64,000 nt of DNA from Suttonella indologenes (GCF_900460215.1 NZ_UHIA01000004.1:1310001-1374000); one strand, 5' to 3'. Counted from the first letter of the stretch, positions 16,449-25,476 are shown. Made by a program: numbers and translations. The notes: generated from the letters alone by a model not told the origin.

Positions 16449-17300
16449 TTAGCGATTTGCTGCATTGATGTCATCTTTCTTTGTAAGCAGATAATTGTAA
16501 ACTTCTTTTTTATTGGCGCCACAATGGTTTTGCATGAGTCGGCTGATGGTTTTCAGCGATAAGCCTTCATTTAGCAGTTCTTCGGCGAAACTGTACCAAG
16601 CCTGATTGTCCGTCGGATTTTCCTCGGCCGCCAAGAGCAGTACAAATTCGCCGCGGCGATGATTGCTGTCGCTATTAAACCATTCCAAAGCATTATCAAT
16701 GCGCAAAGATACGATTTGCTCAAAGGTTTTGGTCAGCTCGCGCGCAATCACAAGGCGGCGGGCGGGGCTGAACAAACTTTGCATGGCGATTAAGCTGTTT
16801 TCGATGCGATGAGGGCTTTCGTAAAAAATTGTGGTTTCCCGTGCCGTTTGGAAACGGCTAAGAAATTGCAAGCGTTCGCCGTTTTTTGCCGGAATAAAGC
16901 CTGCAAAATGAAAACAATCGCCTGTCAAACCGCTGGCGCATAAAGCGGTAATCACGGCATTGGCGCCCGGAATCGGCACGACGGTGATGCCGTTCTCATG
17001 CGCTAATCGGCTTATCCATGCGCCGGGGTCACTAATAACCGGCGTGCCGGCATCGGAAATCACGGCAATGTCTTCGCCGGCTTGCAGGCGCGACAACAGC
17101 GCCTGTGCGGCGCCGTGTTCATTATGCTGATGCAGGGCGAAGAGCGGCTTATCAATCCCTAAAGCGTCCAGCAAATGACGGCTGACGCGCGTATCCTCGC
17201 AGGCAATTGCCGCTACCTGTTGTAGAATAGCAATCGCGCGGTGGCTGATGTCTTGCAAATTACCAATCGGCGTTGCCACTAAATACAATTTTCCGACCAT
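16449..17300 (-). CDS. rsmI: 16S rRNA (cytidine-1402-2'-O)-methyltransferase
   Basis: The 283-residue product is a tetrapyrrole-methylase-fold enzyme of the RsmI family, which 2'-O-methylates C1402 in the ribosomal decoding centre. Seen: LYLVATPIGNLQDISHRA at the N-terminus, ACEDTRVSRHLL, the AdoMet loop AVISDAGTPVISDPG, GANAVITALCASGL, and YESPHRI. The C-terminal helical domain that helps dimerise is present. The start has GGAG eight bases upstream. It is divergent from yraN with only eight bases between the two start codons, the pairing often seen in proteobacteria. Confidence 0.93.
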   Translation of the reverse strand: MVGKLYLVATPIGNLQDISHRAIAILQQVAAIACEDTRVSRHLLDALGIDKPLFALHQHNEHGAAQALLSRLQAGEDIAVISDAGTPVISDPGAWISRLAHENGITVVPIPGANAVITALCASGLTGDCFHFAGFIPAKNGERLQFLSRFQTARETTIFYESPHRIENSLIAMQSLFSPARRLVIARELTKTFEQIVSLRIDNALEWFNSDSNHRRGEFVLLLAAEENPTDNQAWYSFAEELLNEGLSLKTISRLMQNHCGANKKEVYNYLLTKKDDINAANR

Positions 17301-17308
17301 AAGTCTCC

Positions 17309-17680
17309 ATGATTAAATTATTAGCACGCCATTTGCGGCGCGGACAAGAAGGCGAAAAAGCCGCCGTTCAATTTCTCAAGCGGCAAGGGCTGCATATTGT
17401 AGCGAAAAATGTCCGCTATCCCTGCGGCGAAATTGATGTGATTGCCAAAGACGGCGACAGTCTCGTCTTTGTGGAAGTGCGTCTGCGTCAAGCAAATGCA
17501 ATGGTCAGCGCCGCCCAATCTATCAATATGAGCAAACAGCAAAAATGGAAGCGTGCCGCTCAACAGTATTTACAGCAGCATTATACCGAGATGCCCGATT
17601 GCCGCTTTGATGCCGTGCTGCTGACTGCGGATAAGGAAAAAATCATTGCTATCGAATGGATTAAAGGCGTGTTGCTTTAA
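17309..17680 (+). CDS. yraN: YraN/UPF0102 family endonuclease-like protein
   Basis: The 123-residue product matches UPF0102, a small family with the Holliday-junction-resolvase/PD-(D/E)XK fold. Seen: GQEGEKAAVQFLKRQGL, NVRYPCGEIDVIAKDG and LVFVEVRLR. The conserved E-x-D and E-V-R/K residues are the putative active site; nuclease activity is not established for the family. It diverges from rsmI, and its last four bases overlap the end of the convergent small gene. No ribosome site is visible, so its leader must lie inside rsmI. Confidence 0.85.
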   Translation: MIKLLARHLRRGQEGEKAAVQFLKRQGLHIVAKNVRYPCGEIDVIAKDGDSLVFVEVRLRQANAMVSAAQSINMSKQQKWKRAAQQYLQQHYTEMPDCRFDAVLLTADKEKIIAIEWIKGVLL

Positions 17681-17862
17681 TCCGTCGGCGGTTCTTTACG
17701 GCGCAAATGCGGATTTAAGGCATCGGTTTCCTTGACAAAAGCCGCCTGCTTTGCCGCTTTTTCCTGCTGCAAACGCTGCTGTTGCAGGGCGTTTTGTTTT
17801 CTTTGCTGCATCAAATGGCGGACAATCAGCCCCGTGATAAGAAAAAATAGGACGAATTTCAT
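17677..17862 (-). CDS. Small single-pass membrane protein
   Basis: A 61-residue product starting at ATG 17862, chosen for the GGAG six bases upstream rather than the longer frame. It has one N-terminal hydrophobic segment (KFVLFFLITGLIV) and then a highly basic, Q/A/K-rich helical tail ending in LRRKEPPTD. No family is recognised. Its stop overlaps that of yraN in a tail-to-tail arrangement. Small anchored coiled-coil proteins of this kind are hard to assign. Confidence 0.5.
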   Translation of the reverse strand: MKFVLFFLITGLIVRHLMQQRKQNALQQQRLQQEKAAKQAAFVKETDALNPHLRRKEPPTD

Positions 17863-17966
17863 GTTTACTCCTTTGGCGCCTATTGTAGCGGCTTTTGCGG
17901 ACAAAATAATGATTGCCTAAAATTCATGACTTTAGCGAAAAAATGCTTTTTTTGTAGAAAAGGGCA

Positions 17967-17995
17967 TTGACAGCTTGGGGGCATTTGCGCATAAT
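17967..17995 (+). promoter_or_regulatory. tRNA-Met promoter
   Basis: TTGACA (17967-17972) is a perfect -35. CATAAT (17990-17995) follows after exactly 17 bases, 13 bases before the tRNA. The GC-rich bases after the -10 (TCGCACCC) resemble the discriminators of stringently controlled stable-RNA promoters. Confidence 0.8.
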
Positions 17996-18008
17996 TCGCA
18001 CCCTTGAT

Positions 18009-18085
18009 GGCTACGTAGCTCAGTTGGTTAGAGCACAACACTCATAATGTTGGGGTCCCCTGTTCGAGTCAGGGCGTAGCCACCA
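18009..18085 (+). tRNA. tRNA-Met (CAT), elongator type
   Basis: A 77-base cloverleaf with acceptor stem GGCTACG/CGTAGCC, anticodon CAT in the ACTCATAAT loop, a GTTCGAGTC T-loop and encoded CCA. The acceptor and D-arm match elongator tRNA-Met of enteric bacteria rather than initiator tRNA (which has a C1-A72 mismatch) or tRNA-Ile2. Confidence 0.93.
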
Positions 18086-18173
18086 AACATCAAAAAATGA
18101 CGCGAACATTGCCTTGCATTCATACTAAAATTCTTTTATATTCGCGCCCCAACATCTCAACGGAATTTTTTGC

Positions 18174-18794
18174 ATGTCTCACTCATCATCTTATCGTCCT
18201 GTAACAACGGCTGATTTTGCACATCCTGAAGATTGTCCTTGCTGCACTCGCCAATCGCGCCGTGTTTTCGTGAAAACCGCCATGATGGCAACTGCCGGAT
18301 TACTACTGCCCGCTCAATGGGCTAAAGCCGCTTCCAGTCGCGAACGCATGATCAGCATGTATAACCCGCATACCGCCGAAACGATCCGCACGGTATATTG
18401 GGCGCCGGATTATGGCTATATCCAACCTTCTATCGATGAAATCAGCCGTTTTTTCCGCGATTTCCGTCAAGAAAGCGTACACCCGGTGGATATTGATTTG
18501 CTGAATATTTTGCATTATATCCAAAGCAATGTGGGGCATAATCAGGTCATTCAGCTTAATAGCGGCTACCGCTCTCCCGCTACCAACCAAATGTTGGCGC
18601 GCCGTTCGCGCAATGTGGGCAAAAACAGCTATCATTTGAAAGCAATGGCGGCGGATATTGCGATTAAAGGTTATAATTCCCGTCAATTGAAAACAATAGC
18701 GCAGCGTTTGAATGCCGGCGGTATCGGACAATATCGCGGCTCGAATTTTATTCATGTAGACTCAGGACCTGTACGTCAATGGGTGTATTCTTAA
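18174..18794 (+). CDS. Tat-exported M15-family (YcbK/MepK-like) murein peptidase
   Basis: The 206-residue product belongs to the DUF882/peptidase M15_2 group, zinc endopeptidases that cut peptidoglycan cross-links. A twin-arginine signal (QSRRVFVKTA at about 28-36, hydrophobic MMATAGLLLP, cleavage near AKAA) directs folded export. Zinc ligand candidates are His154 (NSYHLKAMAAD), Asp161 and His194 (FIHVDSGPVRQW). The substrate-site GYRSPATN is also present. A CPCC cysteine cluster sits just before the twin arginines, in the cytoplasmic part of the signal, which is unusual. The gene has its own terminator. Confidence 0.85.
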   Translation: MSHSSSYRPVTTADFAHPEDCPCCTRQSRRVFVKTAMMATAGLLLPAQWAKAASSRERMISMYNPHTAETIRTVYWAPDYGYIQPSIDEISRFFRDFRQESVHPVDIDLLNILHYIQSNVGHNQVIQLNSGYRSPATNQMLARRSRNVGKNSYHLKAMAADIAIKGYNSRQLKTIAQRLNAGGIGQYRGSNFIHVDSGPVRQWVYS

Positions 18795-18803
18795 TCAGAA
18801 AAG

Positions 18804-18826
18804 AGCGGCAATTGCGCCGCTTTTTT
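18804..18826 (+). terminator. Rho-independent terminator after the M15 peptidase gene
   Basis: AGCGGC (18804-18809), six-base loop, GCCGCT (18816-18821), then a T-run through 18826. It stands ten bases past the stop codon and 14 bases before the next start. Confidence 0.85.
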
Positions 18827-18840
18827 ATTAGACGCAAATA

Positions 18841-19305
18841 ATGGCTTGGCTTTCGATTCCTGTACGGGTTTGTGCGGATAACGGCAAGGTATTGCGCCTA
18901 CAAGCCGTCAATCAAATTGCCGATTGTCCGCAATGCGCGGCAGGCAAAGGCTGCGGGCAGAATCCTTGGTTTCGCGGTTTTATCGGCGAAAATGTTTTTG
19001 AATTGCCGCGTCCGCAGGATTTACCGGCAAACAGCGGCTTTTTAGAACTGCAATTATCCGCAACGGCGTTGCAGCGTCTTACGCTCATGATTTACGGTTT
19101 GCCGCTCTTGAGTTTTTTAAGCGCATTGTTTGTAACACAGCATTTTGCCGCATGGCTGCAATTTTTCGCCGGGCTTTTGGCGCTATTCATCAGCGTATGG
19201 GCGAGCAAGAATTGGCGCGAAGCCTATTTGTGCAAGCATTTGCAGCTTGCATTGCCACCCGATGCCGACAACGCCCTACCCCATGCTAAAATCTACACCC
19301 CCTAA
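18841..19305 (+). CDS. rseC: RseC/MucC-like SoxR-reducing system protein
   Basis: The 154-residue protein shows the RseC pattern: a short N-terminal domain with the cysteine motif CPQCAAGKGCG (about 38-48), then two membrane helices (about 83-100 and 104-122) and a short tail. RseC is an inner-membrane protein connected with SoxR reduction and sigma-E regulation in enterics. Here no rpoE, rseA or rseB is present, so the gene is separated from its classical operon. The start lies just behind a terminator, with no strong ribosome site, so translation level is uncertain. Confidence 0.75.
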   Translation: MAWLSIPVRVCADNGKVLRLQAVNQIADCPQCAAGKGCGQNPWFRGFIGENVFELPRPQDLPANSGFLELQLSATALQRLTLMIYGLPLLSFLSALFVTQHFAAWLQFFAGLLALFISVWASKNWREAYLCKHLQLALPPDADNALPHAKIYTP

Positions 19306-19368
19306 TCTTTCGCATCTCTGCAAACGCCTTATGTTAAAATTTCTTTTTTTATAAATGACCGCATAATT

Positions 19369-22300
19369 ATGTTTCAACGCCTATACATCCGCAAACTTAA
19401 AGCCTTTCGCAGCGCCCCCGCCGATATCGCGACGCTAAAAGCCCAACTCAATATTGCCGATTTGCTCGGCATTGAAACGATTGCCGTTTATGACCTGTAT
19501 GAGGCGCCGCAGGCGCATTTTGAGCAGGCGCTGCGGCAAGTTTTTGCCGATCCCGTTACCGATGAAGTTTTAGAGGAATTGCCGGCGGCGGATGCGGTAT
19601 TTGTGATTGAACCGCTGCCCGGACAATTCGACCAAAGAGCGGATTCCGCCGAACAATGTTTGGCGCTTTTGCATCCCGACTTTGCGCAAACGACCGTCCG
19701 CTCCGCCATTGCTTATCTGGTCAGCGGACAATTGAATACGGAAGAGCTCGAGCGTCTTAAGCAATATTTCATCAATCCGATTGAAGCGCGTGAGAAAAAT
19801 CTTGAAGACAAAAGTTTACCGCAAGCGCAGGAGCCGCAAGCTGTGCCGCGTTTTGAAGCGTTTACCCGACTCTCCGCGCAGGAATTAGCCGCTTGGCACC
19901 AGCAGCAAGGCTTGGCGATGACGTTTGCCGATTTGGCTTTGGTGCAAGACTATTTCCGCCAAGAAAATCGCGCGCCGAGCGAAACGGAAATCCGCGTGTT
20001 GGATACCTATTGGTCAGACCATTGCCGCCATACCACTTTCGCTACGACTTTGGAAAATATCCGTTTTCCCAATAGTGCTTTGGGGCAAGCCATGCAGGCG
20101 GATTATCAAGACTTTCTCGCCAAGCGCGAAGCTGTTTACGGTGCTGCGGCGGCGCAACATCCCGTCAGTCTGATGGAATTAGCAACTATTGATGCCAAAT
20201 ATCAGCGTCAGCAGGGTAATTTGCCCGATGTGGAATTTTCCGCCGAAGTGAATGCCTGCTCGGTGTTTGTCGATATTAAAGAAAACGGCGAAACCCGCCC
20301 TTGGCTTTTGCAATTTAAAAATGAAACCCATAACCACCCCACCGAAATCGAGCCTTTCGGCGGCGCTTCCACCTGCATCGGCGGTGCGATTCGAGACCCG
20401 CTGTCGGGACGCGCTTATGTGTATCAGGCGATGCGCCTCTCCGGCTCTGCCGATCCGAGACAGCATATCGGCGACACCTTGGCAGGCAAATTGCCGCAAC
20501 GCGTGATTGCGCAGCGTTCTGCCGCCGGCGCTTCTTCCTATGGCAATCAAATCGGGCTTGCCACCGGACAAGTGGTCGAACTCTATCATTCAGGCTATGC
20601 GGCGAAACATTTGGAAGTCGGCGCAGTAGTCGCTGCCACGCCTGCCGATCATGTGCGGCGCGAAGAACCGCAGGCAGGCGATGTGGTCATTCTCTTAGGC
20701 GGGACGACAGGACGCGACGGCTGCGGCGGCGCAACCGGCTCTTCGCGCGAACAGCATCAGGATTCTTTAAGCCAAAGCGCGGCGGAAGTGCAAAAAGGCA
20801 ATCCGCCGGAAGAACGCAAATTGCAGCGTCTGTTCCGCCAAGCGGCTTTTGCCAAAAAAATCAAACGCTGCAACGATTTCGGCGCCGGCGGCGTATCGGT
20901 GGCGATTGGCGAATTGGCGGCAGGTTTACGGATTAATTTGGATGCTATTCCCGTTAAATATCAAGGACTTTCAGGCACGGAATTGGCGATTAGCGAATCC
21001 CAAGAGCGGATGGCGATTGTGGTGGCGGCTGAAGATGTGGCGGCAATTCAGGCATTGGCGCAGGCGGAAAATCTTGCCGCAAGCGTGATTGCCGAGGTTA
21101 CTGAAGAAGCGCGTTTGGTCATGACTTGGCGCGACGATGAAATCGTCTCGCTTTCGCGTGCGTTTTTAGACAGCAACGGCGCGCAAAATGTGCAGGCGCA
21201 GGTAGAGATTGCCGATGTCGCATCAGAGAGGCAAGAAACGGCGGAGCAGGACGATTGGCTCGCGCGTTTGCAAACTCAATTGCAAGACCTCAACCATGCC
21301 GATTTGCGCGGTTTGGGCGATCGCTTTGATTACAATGTCGGCGCGGCCTGCGTGCTTAAACCGTACGGCGGACGCTTTAGCGCCAGCCCGATTGAAGCCG
21401 GTGCCTATGCCTTGCCAACGGAAACACTCTGCGATACCGCTTCGATTCTCGCCTACGGATTTCATCCCGACAGCAGCGCCGACAGTCCTTATCACGGCGC
21501 GATGAATGCGGTGGCGGAAGCCTCGGCACGTTTGATTGCCACCGGCGGCGATATCCGTCGCAGCCATTTCTCTTTGCAGGAATATTTCCCGAAATTGGGA
21601 CAAGATCCCTGTCGCTGGGGCTTACCGTTTGCCGCTCTATTGGGCGCCCATCATGCCCTAAGCGCTTTGGGGCGCGCGGCAATCGGTGGCAAAGACAGCA
21701 TGAGCGGTTCTTTTAACCATTTGGACGTACCGCCGACCTTGATTGCTTTTGCCGTCGGCACCGCCTTGCTTAAAGACGTTATCAGTCCGGAATTTAAAGC
21801 CGCCGAGCATCAATTGTATTGGCTGCGCTGCCCGCAAGACTCATTAGGTCGTCCTGATTTTGAAGCCCTTTTGCAGCATAATGATTTTATCCGCGAAGCG
21901 ATTGAAGACGGCGTGGTACGTTCTATTCGCAGCATTCGCCACGGCGGCTTGATACAGGCGCTCTATGAAAGCTGCTTAGGCAACCGCATCGGCTGCGTGA
22001 TTGATAATGTGGAGGAAGCGGATTTATTCCTGCCGGAATACGGCGGTTTCCTCATCTCTAGCAAAGGCGGCTTGGGCATTAGCCAACATCTCAGCCATAT
22101 CGGCTACACCAGCGATAAAGCCGCTATCACAATTGACGGCAAATCAATTGATTTGGACAAATTGATGCCGCTGAGCCAAACTCTGAGCGAGATTTATCCG
22201 CTGTATCCGGAAAAACAGGAAGGCAGTGCGCCAGAAATTGCTCCGGCGAATTTGTCCAAAGCCAAAGCCATCAGCTATAAAACGCCGCAGCCGCGCATCT

Positions 22301-23085
22301 GTCTGCCCGTCTTTCCCGGCACCAACAGCGAATTGGATACGGCACGCGCTTTCCGCTTGGCGGGCGGTATTGTGGAAGAAAGCGTGATTTGCAACCGCAA
22401 TCAAGAAGATATCCAATCCTCGCTTAATCGATTAAGCGAAGCGCTGCGAAGCAGCCAAATTTTCGTCTTAAGCGGCGGATTCAGCGCAGGCGACGAGCCT
22501 GACGGCTCGGGCAAATTCATTGCCAATCTGCTGTTTAATCAGCAAATCCGCGAAGCAATAGAAGATTTTCTGGCGCGTGACGGTTTGATTCTCGGCATTT
22601 GTAACGGTTTCCAAGCCTTAGTGAAAAGCGGATTGCTGCCTTTCGGTGAAATCCGTTCGCCGCAAATCGGCAATCCCACCTTGGCGCATAACCGCATTCA
22701 GCGTCATATCGCCCGCATTGCCAGTACTAAAATCGTGAACAATCAAAGCCCTTGGCTGGCAAATTTTGCCCTTAACGAGGTGCACGACGTGGCATTTTCG
22801 CATGGCGAAGGACGTTTTTATGCCGATGAAGACAATCTCAATCTATTGATTAACAACGGACAAATTGCCACGCAATATATTGATCCCTTTACATTGAATC
22901 CCAGCCTGAATCCCGCGCACAATCCCAATGGTTCGCGCTATGCCATTGAAGGCATTACCAGTCCTTGCGGGCGCATCTTGGGCAAAATGGGGCACAGCGA
23001 GCGCTACCGTCCGGGATTGTATAAAAACCACCCTAATTTCCGTCCGCAGAATATTTTCCAAGCAGGCGTTCAAGCCTTCCGTTAA
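19369..23085 (+). CDS. purL: Phosphoribosylformylglycinamidine synthase, clade II (Firmicutes type)
   Basis: The 1238-residue enzyme makes FGAM from FGAR, glutamine and ATP. It fuses PurS-like, two PurM-like ATPase and glutaminase domains. Its motifs follow the Streptococcus/Clostridium form, not the E. coli form: LPGQFDQRA, VLDTYWSDHCRHTTF (E. coli-type has QANSEHCRHK), FKNETHNHPTEIEPFGGA, GGTTGRDGCGGATGSS, LSGTELAISESQERM. The C-terminal class I glutaminase has its nucleophile Cys in LILGICNGFQALV (about 1076) and His in AFSHGEGRF. Length ~1240 fits clade II, whereas the E. coli protein is ~1295. It heads an operon with a small gene, purC and purM. Base composition is like the core, so any transfer is old. 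Confidence 0.93.
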   Translation: MFQRLYIRKLKAFRSAPADIATLKAQLNIADLLGIETIAVYDLYEAPQAHFEQALRQVFADPVTDEVLEELPAADAVFVIEPLPGQFDQRADSAEQCLALLHPDFAQTTVRSAIAYLVSGQLNTEELERLKQYFINPIEAREKNLEDKSLPQAQEPQAVPRFEAFTRLSAQELAAWHQQQGLAMTFADLALVQDYFRQENRAPSETEIRVLDTYWSDHCRHTTFATTLENIRFPNSALGQAMQADYQDFLAKREAVYGAAAAQHPVSLMELATIDAKYQRQQGNLPDVEFSAEVNACSVFVDIKENGETRPWLLQFKNETHNHPTEIEPFGGASTCIGGAIRDPLSGRAYVYQAMRLSGSADPRQHIGDTLAGKLPQRVIAQRSAAGASSYGNQIGLATGQVVELYHSGYAAKHLEVGAVVAATPADHVRREEPQAGDVVILLGGTTGRDGCGGATGSSREQHQDSLSQSAAEVQKGNPPEERKLQRLFRQAAFAKKIKRCNDFGAGGVSVAIGELAAGLRINLDAIPVKYQGLSGTELAISESQERMAIVVAAEDVAAIQALAQAENLAASVIAEVTEEARLVMTWRDDEIVSLSRAFLDSNGAQNVQAQVEIADVASERQETAEQDDWLARLQTQLQDLNHADLRGLGDRFDYNVGAACVLKPYGGRFSASPIEAGAYALPTETLCDTASILAYGFHPDSSADSPYHGAMNAVAEASARLIATGGDIRRSHFSLQEYFPKLGQDPCRWGLPFAALLGAHHALSALGRAAIGGKDSMSGSFNHLDVPPTLIAFAVGTALLKDVISPEFKAAEHQLYWLRCPQDSLGRPDFEALLQHNDFIREAIEDGVVRSIRSIRHGGLIQALYESCLGNRIGCVIDNVEEADLFLPEYGGFLISSKGGLGISQHLSHIGYTSDKAAITIDGKSIDLDKLMPLSQTLSEIYPLYPEKQEGSAPEIAPANLSKAKAISYKTPQPRICLPVFPGTNSELDTARAFRLAGGIVEESVICNRNQEDIQSSLNRLSEALRSSQIFVLSGGFSAGDEPDGSGKFIANLLFNQQIREAIEDFLARDGLILGICNGFQALVKSGLLPFGEIRSPQIGNPTLAHNRIQRHIARIASTKIVNNQSPWLANFALNEVHDVAFSHGEGRFYADEDNLNLLINNGQIATQYIDPFTLNPSLNPAHNPNGSRYAIEGITSPCGRILGKMGHSERYRPGLYKNHPNFRPQNIFQAGVQAFR

Positions 23086-23103
23086 ACATCAGGAGTCAGC
23101 ATT

Positions 23104-23364
23104 ATGTATGAAAGCAAAGCCCGCGAAATTCTCGCGCAAATTATTGCCGCTAACCAAGCCAATGGTTTTGCGGGAATTGACCGTAGCCCCGCAGGCATTG
23201 CCCAACGCCATGAACGCATGAAAATGGGTAGCTCGCCGAACAGCCGTTTCGGCGACAAAGACGAAGGCATCGGTAGTGATTTGGAACAGCATGTGATTAA
23301 CGGCGATTTGACTTCCGATCAAGCGGTTGATGTTTTAATGGTTTTATATGGTTTAGGCGGCTGA
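23104..23364 (+). CDS. Small protein of unknown function within the pur operon
   Basis: An 86-residue soluble product located 18 bases after purL and 17 before purC. GGAG lies about six bases before the ATG. The sequence is charged and contains AGIDRSPAGIAQRHERM and SSPNSRFGDKDEGIGSD. It has no membrane segment, no cysteines and no motif I can name. It is too different from PurS to be that subunit, and PurL already has that domain. Position suggests co-expression with purine synthesis; any function is unknown. Confidence 0.6.
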   Translation: MYESKAREILAQIIAANQANGFAGIDRSPAGIAQRHERMKMGSSPNSRFGDKDEGIGSDLEQHVINGDLTSDQAVDVLMVLYGLGG

Positions 23365-23381
23365 TTTTTTTAAGGAGATAG

Positions 23382-24110
23382 ATGATGGAAAAAAGAGACT
23401 TGCTGTATACGGGCAAAGCAAAAGCGGTGTACGCCACCGATGCGGCGGATCAAGTGATTATTCACTACAACGACGATGCCACCGCCGGCAATGGAGCGAA
23501 ACATGATGTGATTGAAAATAAGGGGATTTTAAATAATAAAATCAGTACCATTATTTTCTCCGCCCTCAAAGCCGCCGGCATTCCCACACATCATTTGGAT
23601 ACGCTAAACGAACGCGAACAGCTGTGCAAAAAAGTCAGCATCATTCCTTTGGAAGTGATTGTGCGCAATGTGATTGCCGGCTCGATGACAAGCCGTTTGG
23701 GCATTGAAGAAGGTACCGAGCCTGAAAACGTCATTTATGAACTCTGCTATAAAAACGATGCCTTGGGCGATCCGCTGATTAACGATCATCATGCCGTCGC
23801 CTTGGGCTTGGCGACTTACGAAGAATTAGACCGCATTTATGAATTAACCGATGAAATCAATGCCGTTTTATTTGATTTATTTGATGCCTGCGATATTCAT
23901 TTGATTGATTTTAAAATTGAATTCGGCAAAACCGAAGAGGGCGAAATTATTCTGGCCGATGAAATCAGCCCCGATACCAGCCGTCTTTGGGACTGGGAAA
24001 GCAATGAAAAATTGGACAAAGACCGCTTCCGCCGCGATTTGGGCGGTCTGACCAATGCCTATCAGGAAGTATTGAGCCGCCTCATTGCCCTTGGAGACGA
24101 TGAAGAATGA
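23382..24110 (+). CDS. purC: Phosphoribosylaminoimidazole-succinocarboxamide (SAICAR) synthase
   Basis: The 242-residue enzyme joins aspartate to CAIR using ATP. Diagnostic stretches are LLYTGKAKAVY, the ATAGNGAKHD loop, LNNKIS, IPLEVIVRNVIAGSM, IDFKIEFGKTEEGEIILADEIS and DTSRLWD. Length and loop sequences resemble short bacterial PurC. AAGGAG lies upstream of tandem ATGs at 23382 and 23385. Its end overlaps purM by four bases (ATGA), so the two are translationally coupled. Confidence 0.95.
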   Translation: MMEKRDLLYTGKAKAVYATDAADQVIIHYNDDATAGNGAKHDVIENKGILNNKISTIIFSALKAAGIPTHHLDTLNEREQLCKKVSIIPLEVIVRNVIAGSMTSRLGIEEGTEPENVIYELCYKNDALGDPLINDHHAVALGLATYEELDRIYELTDEINAVLFDLFDACDIHLIDFKIEFGKTEEGEIILADEISPDTSRLWDWESNEKLDKDRFRRDLGGLTNAYQEVLSRLIALGDDEE

Positions 24111-25102
24111 GTTTGGACTACAAATCAGCCGGCGTGGATAAAGAAGCGGGCTACGATACCGTTCGCCGCATCAAAGCTTATGCCGCCGCCACGCATAATC
24201 CGCGTGTTCTCGGGCAAATCGGCGCTTTCGGTGCTTTCTACGATTTAAGCGGCTATCGCGATCCGGTCTTGGTTTCCGGTACCGACGGCGTCGGTACCAA
24301 ACTCAAAATCGCCTTTGCCTTAGGCAAATACGACAGTATCGGCATCGATGCGGTGGCGATGTGCGTGAATGACATTCTCTGTCATGGCGCGGCGCCGCAA
24401 TATTTCTTGGATTATCTTGCCTGCGGCAAATTGGATGCGCAAACGGCGGCGGATATCGTCAAAGGTATCGCCGAAGGCTGCCAACAGGCGGGTGCGGCAT
24501 TGATTGGCGGCGAAACCGCCGAAATGCCGGGTTTTTACCAAGACGGAGAATACGATATTGCCGGCTTTGCAGTGGGCGTGGTCGAAAAATCCGCCATGAT
24601 TGACGGCAGCCAAGTGCAGGCGGGAGATGTCTTAATCGCTCTACCCTCTTCGGGCTTTCATAGCAACGGTTATTCTCTGCTGCGCAAAATTTTTACGGAT
24701 TTCACGCAGGTGATTGACGGAAAAACGGTGGGCGAGCATCTGCTGACGCCGACGCGCATATACGTTAAAGCCGTCTTAGCCGCCCTTGCCAAGCACCGTA
24801 TTCACGGCATGGCGCATATCACGGGCGGCGGTTTGCCTGAAAATTTGCCACGCGCCTATGGTGCAGGCTTAACCGCGATCGTCGATACCGCCGTATTACC
24901 AAGTCTGCCGCTGATGCACGCCATCGAAGCGCATGTCAAACGCGAAGAATGCTTCGGCACTTTTAATATGGGCGTCGGCTTTGTGCTCATTGTGCCTGCC
25001 CAAGAAGCGGAAGCCGTCTGCGAGACCTTACGCGCGCAGGGCGAAAATCCGCTGCTTATCGGCAAGATGCAAAAAGGCGATGAAGCTCTAATTCTACAGT
25101 AA
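24107..25102 (+). CDS. purM: Phosphoribosylformylglycinamidine cyclo-ligase (AIR synthetase)
   Basis: The 331-residue enzyme cyclises FGAM to AIR with ATP, the step directly after PurL. Seen: DYKSAGVDKEAGYDTV, LVSGTDGVGTKLKIAF, the CVNDIL motif, LIGGETAEMPGFY, SSGFHSNGYSLLRK, PTRIYVK and HITGGGLPENLPR. Length is normal (~345). It is the last gene of the pur operon and is followed by a strong terminator. Confidence 0.95.
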   Translation: MSLDYKSAGVDKEAGYDTVRRIKAYAAATHNPRVLGQIGAFGAFYDLSGYRDPVLVSGTDGVGTKLKIAFALGKYDSIGIDAVAMCVNDILCHGAAPQYFLDYLACGKLDAQTAADIVKGIAEGCQQAGAALIGGETAEMPGFYQDGEYDIAGFAVGVVEKSAMIDGSQVQAGDVLIALPSSGFHSNGYSLLRKIFTDFTQVIDGKTVGEHLLTPTRIYVKAVLAALAKHRIHGMAHITGGGLPENLPRAYGAGLTAIVDTAVLPSLPLMHAIEAHVKREECFGTFNMGVGFVLIVPAQEAEAVCETLRAQGENPLLIGKMQKGDEALILQ

Positions 25103-25154
25103 TTATTCTTGATATACGTGGGCGTCAAAATCATCCGCGATATGAATAATCCAT

Positions 25155-25190
25155 AAACCTAGCGATTATTATTGGTCGCTAGGTTTTTTA
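25155..25190 (+). terminator. Rho-independent terminator of the pur operon
   Basis: AAACCTAGCGA (25155-25165) pairs with TCGCTAGGTTT (25175-25185) over a nine-base loop, followed by a T-run. It stands 53 bases past purM. The next ~285 bases, up to ispB, contain short AT-rich palindromes (such as ACGCTTTAAAGCGT near 25332) but no gene. Confidence 0.92.
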
Positions 25191-25476
25191 TCGAAGATAT
25201 GGAAAGTATCTGATATTCAAGGAAATTTTGCAAAAAATCTCTGCAAAATAACAAAACTTATTCGATGTTTTTTCTTTGACGTGAAAGTGCTGAAAGATGC
25301 AATACCACAATGTTTGATGGTATTGGAGTTAAAACGCTTTAAAGCGTCAATATCGACACAAAAGTGCCGAATAATTTTTTTGAGCTGATATGTGCTTAAT
25401 TGACTCTTGCGTTTCGTTTTGCAAGTTTAATAGACTGTTTTCCAATCCAATCGCTTATTTTAAAAGCAATAGGCGC

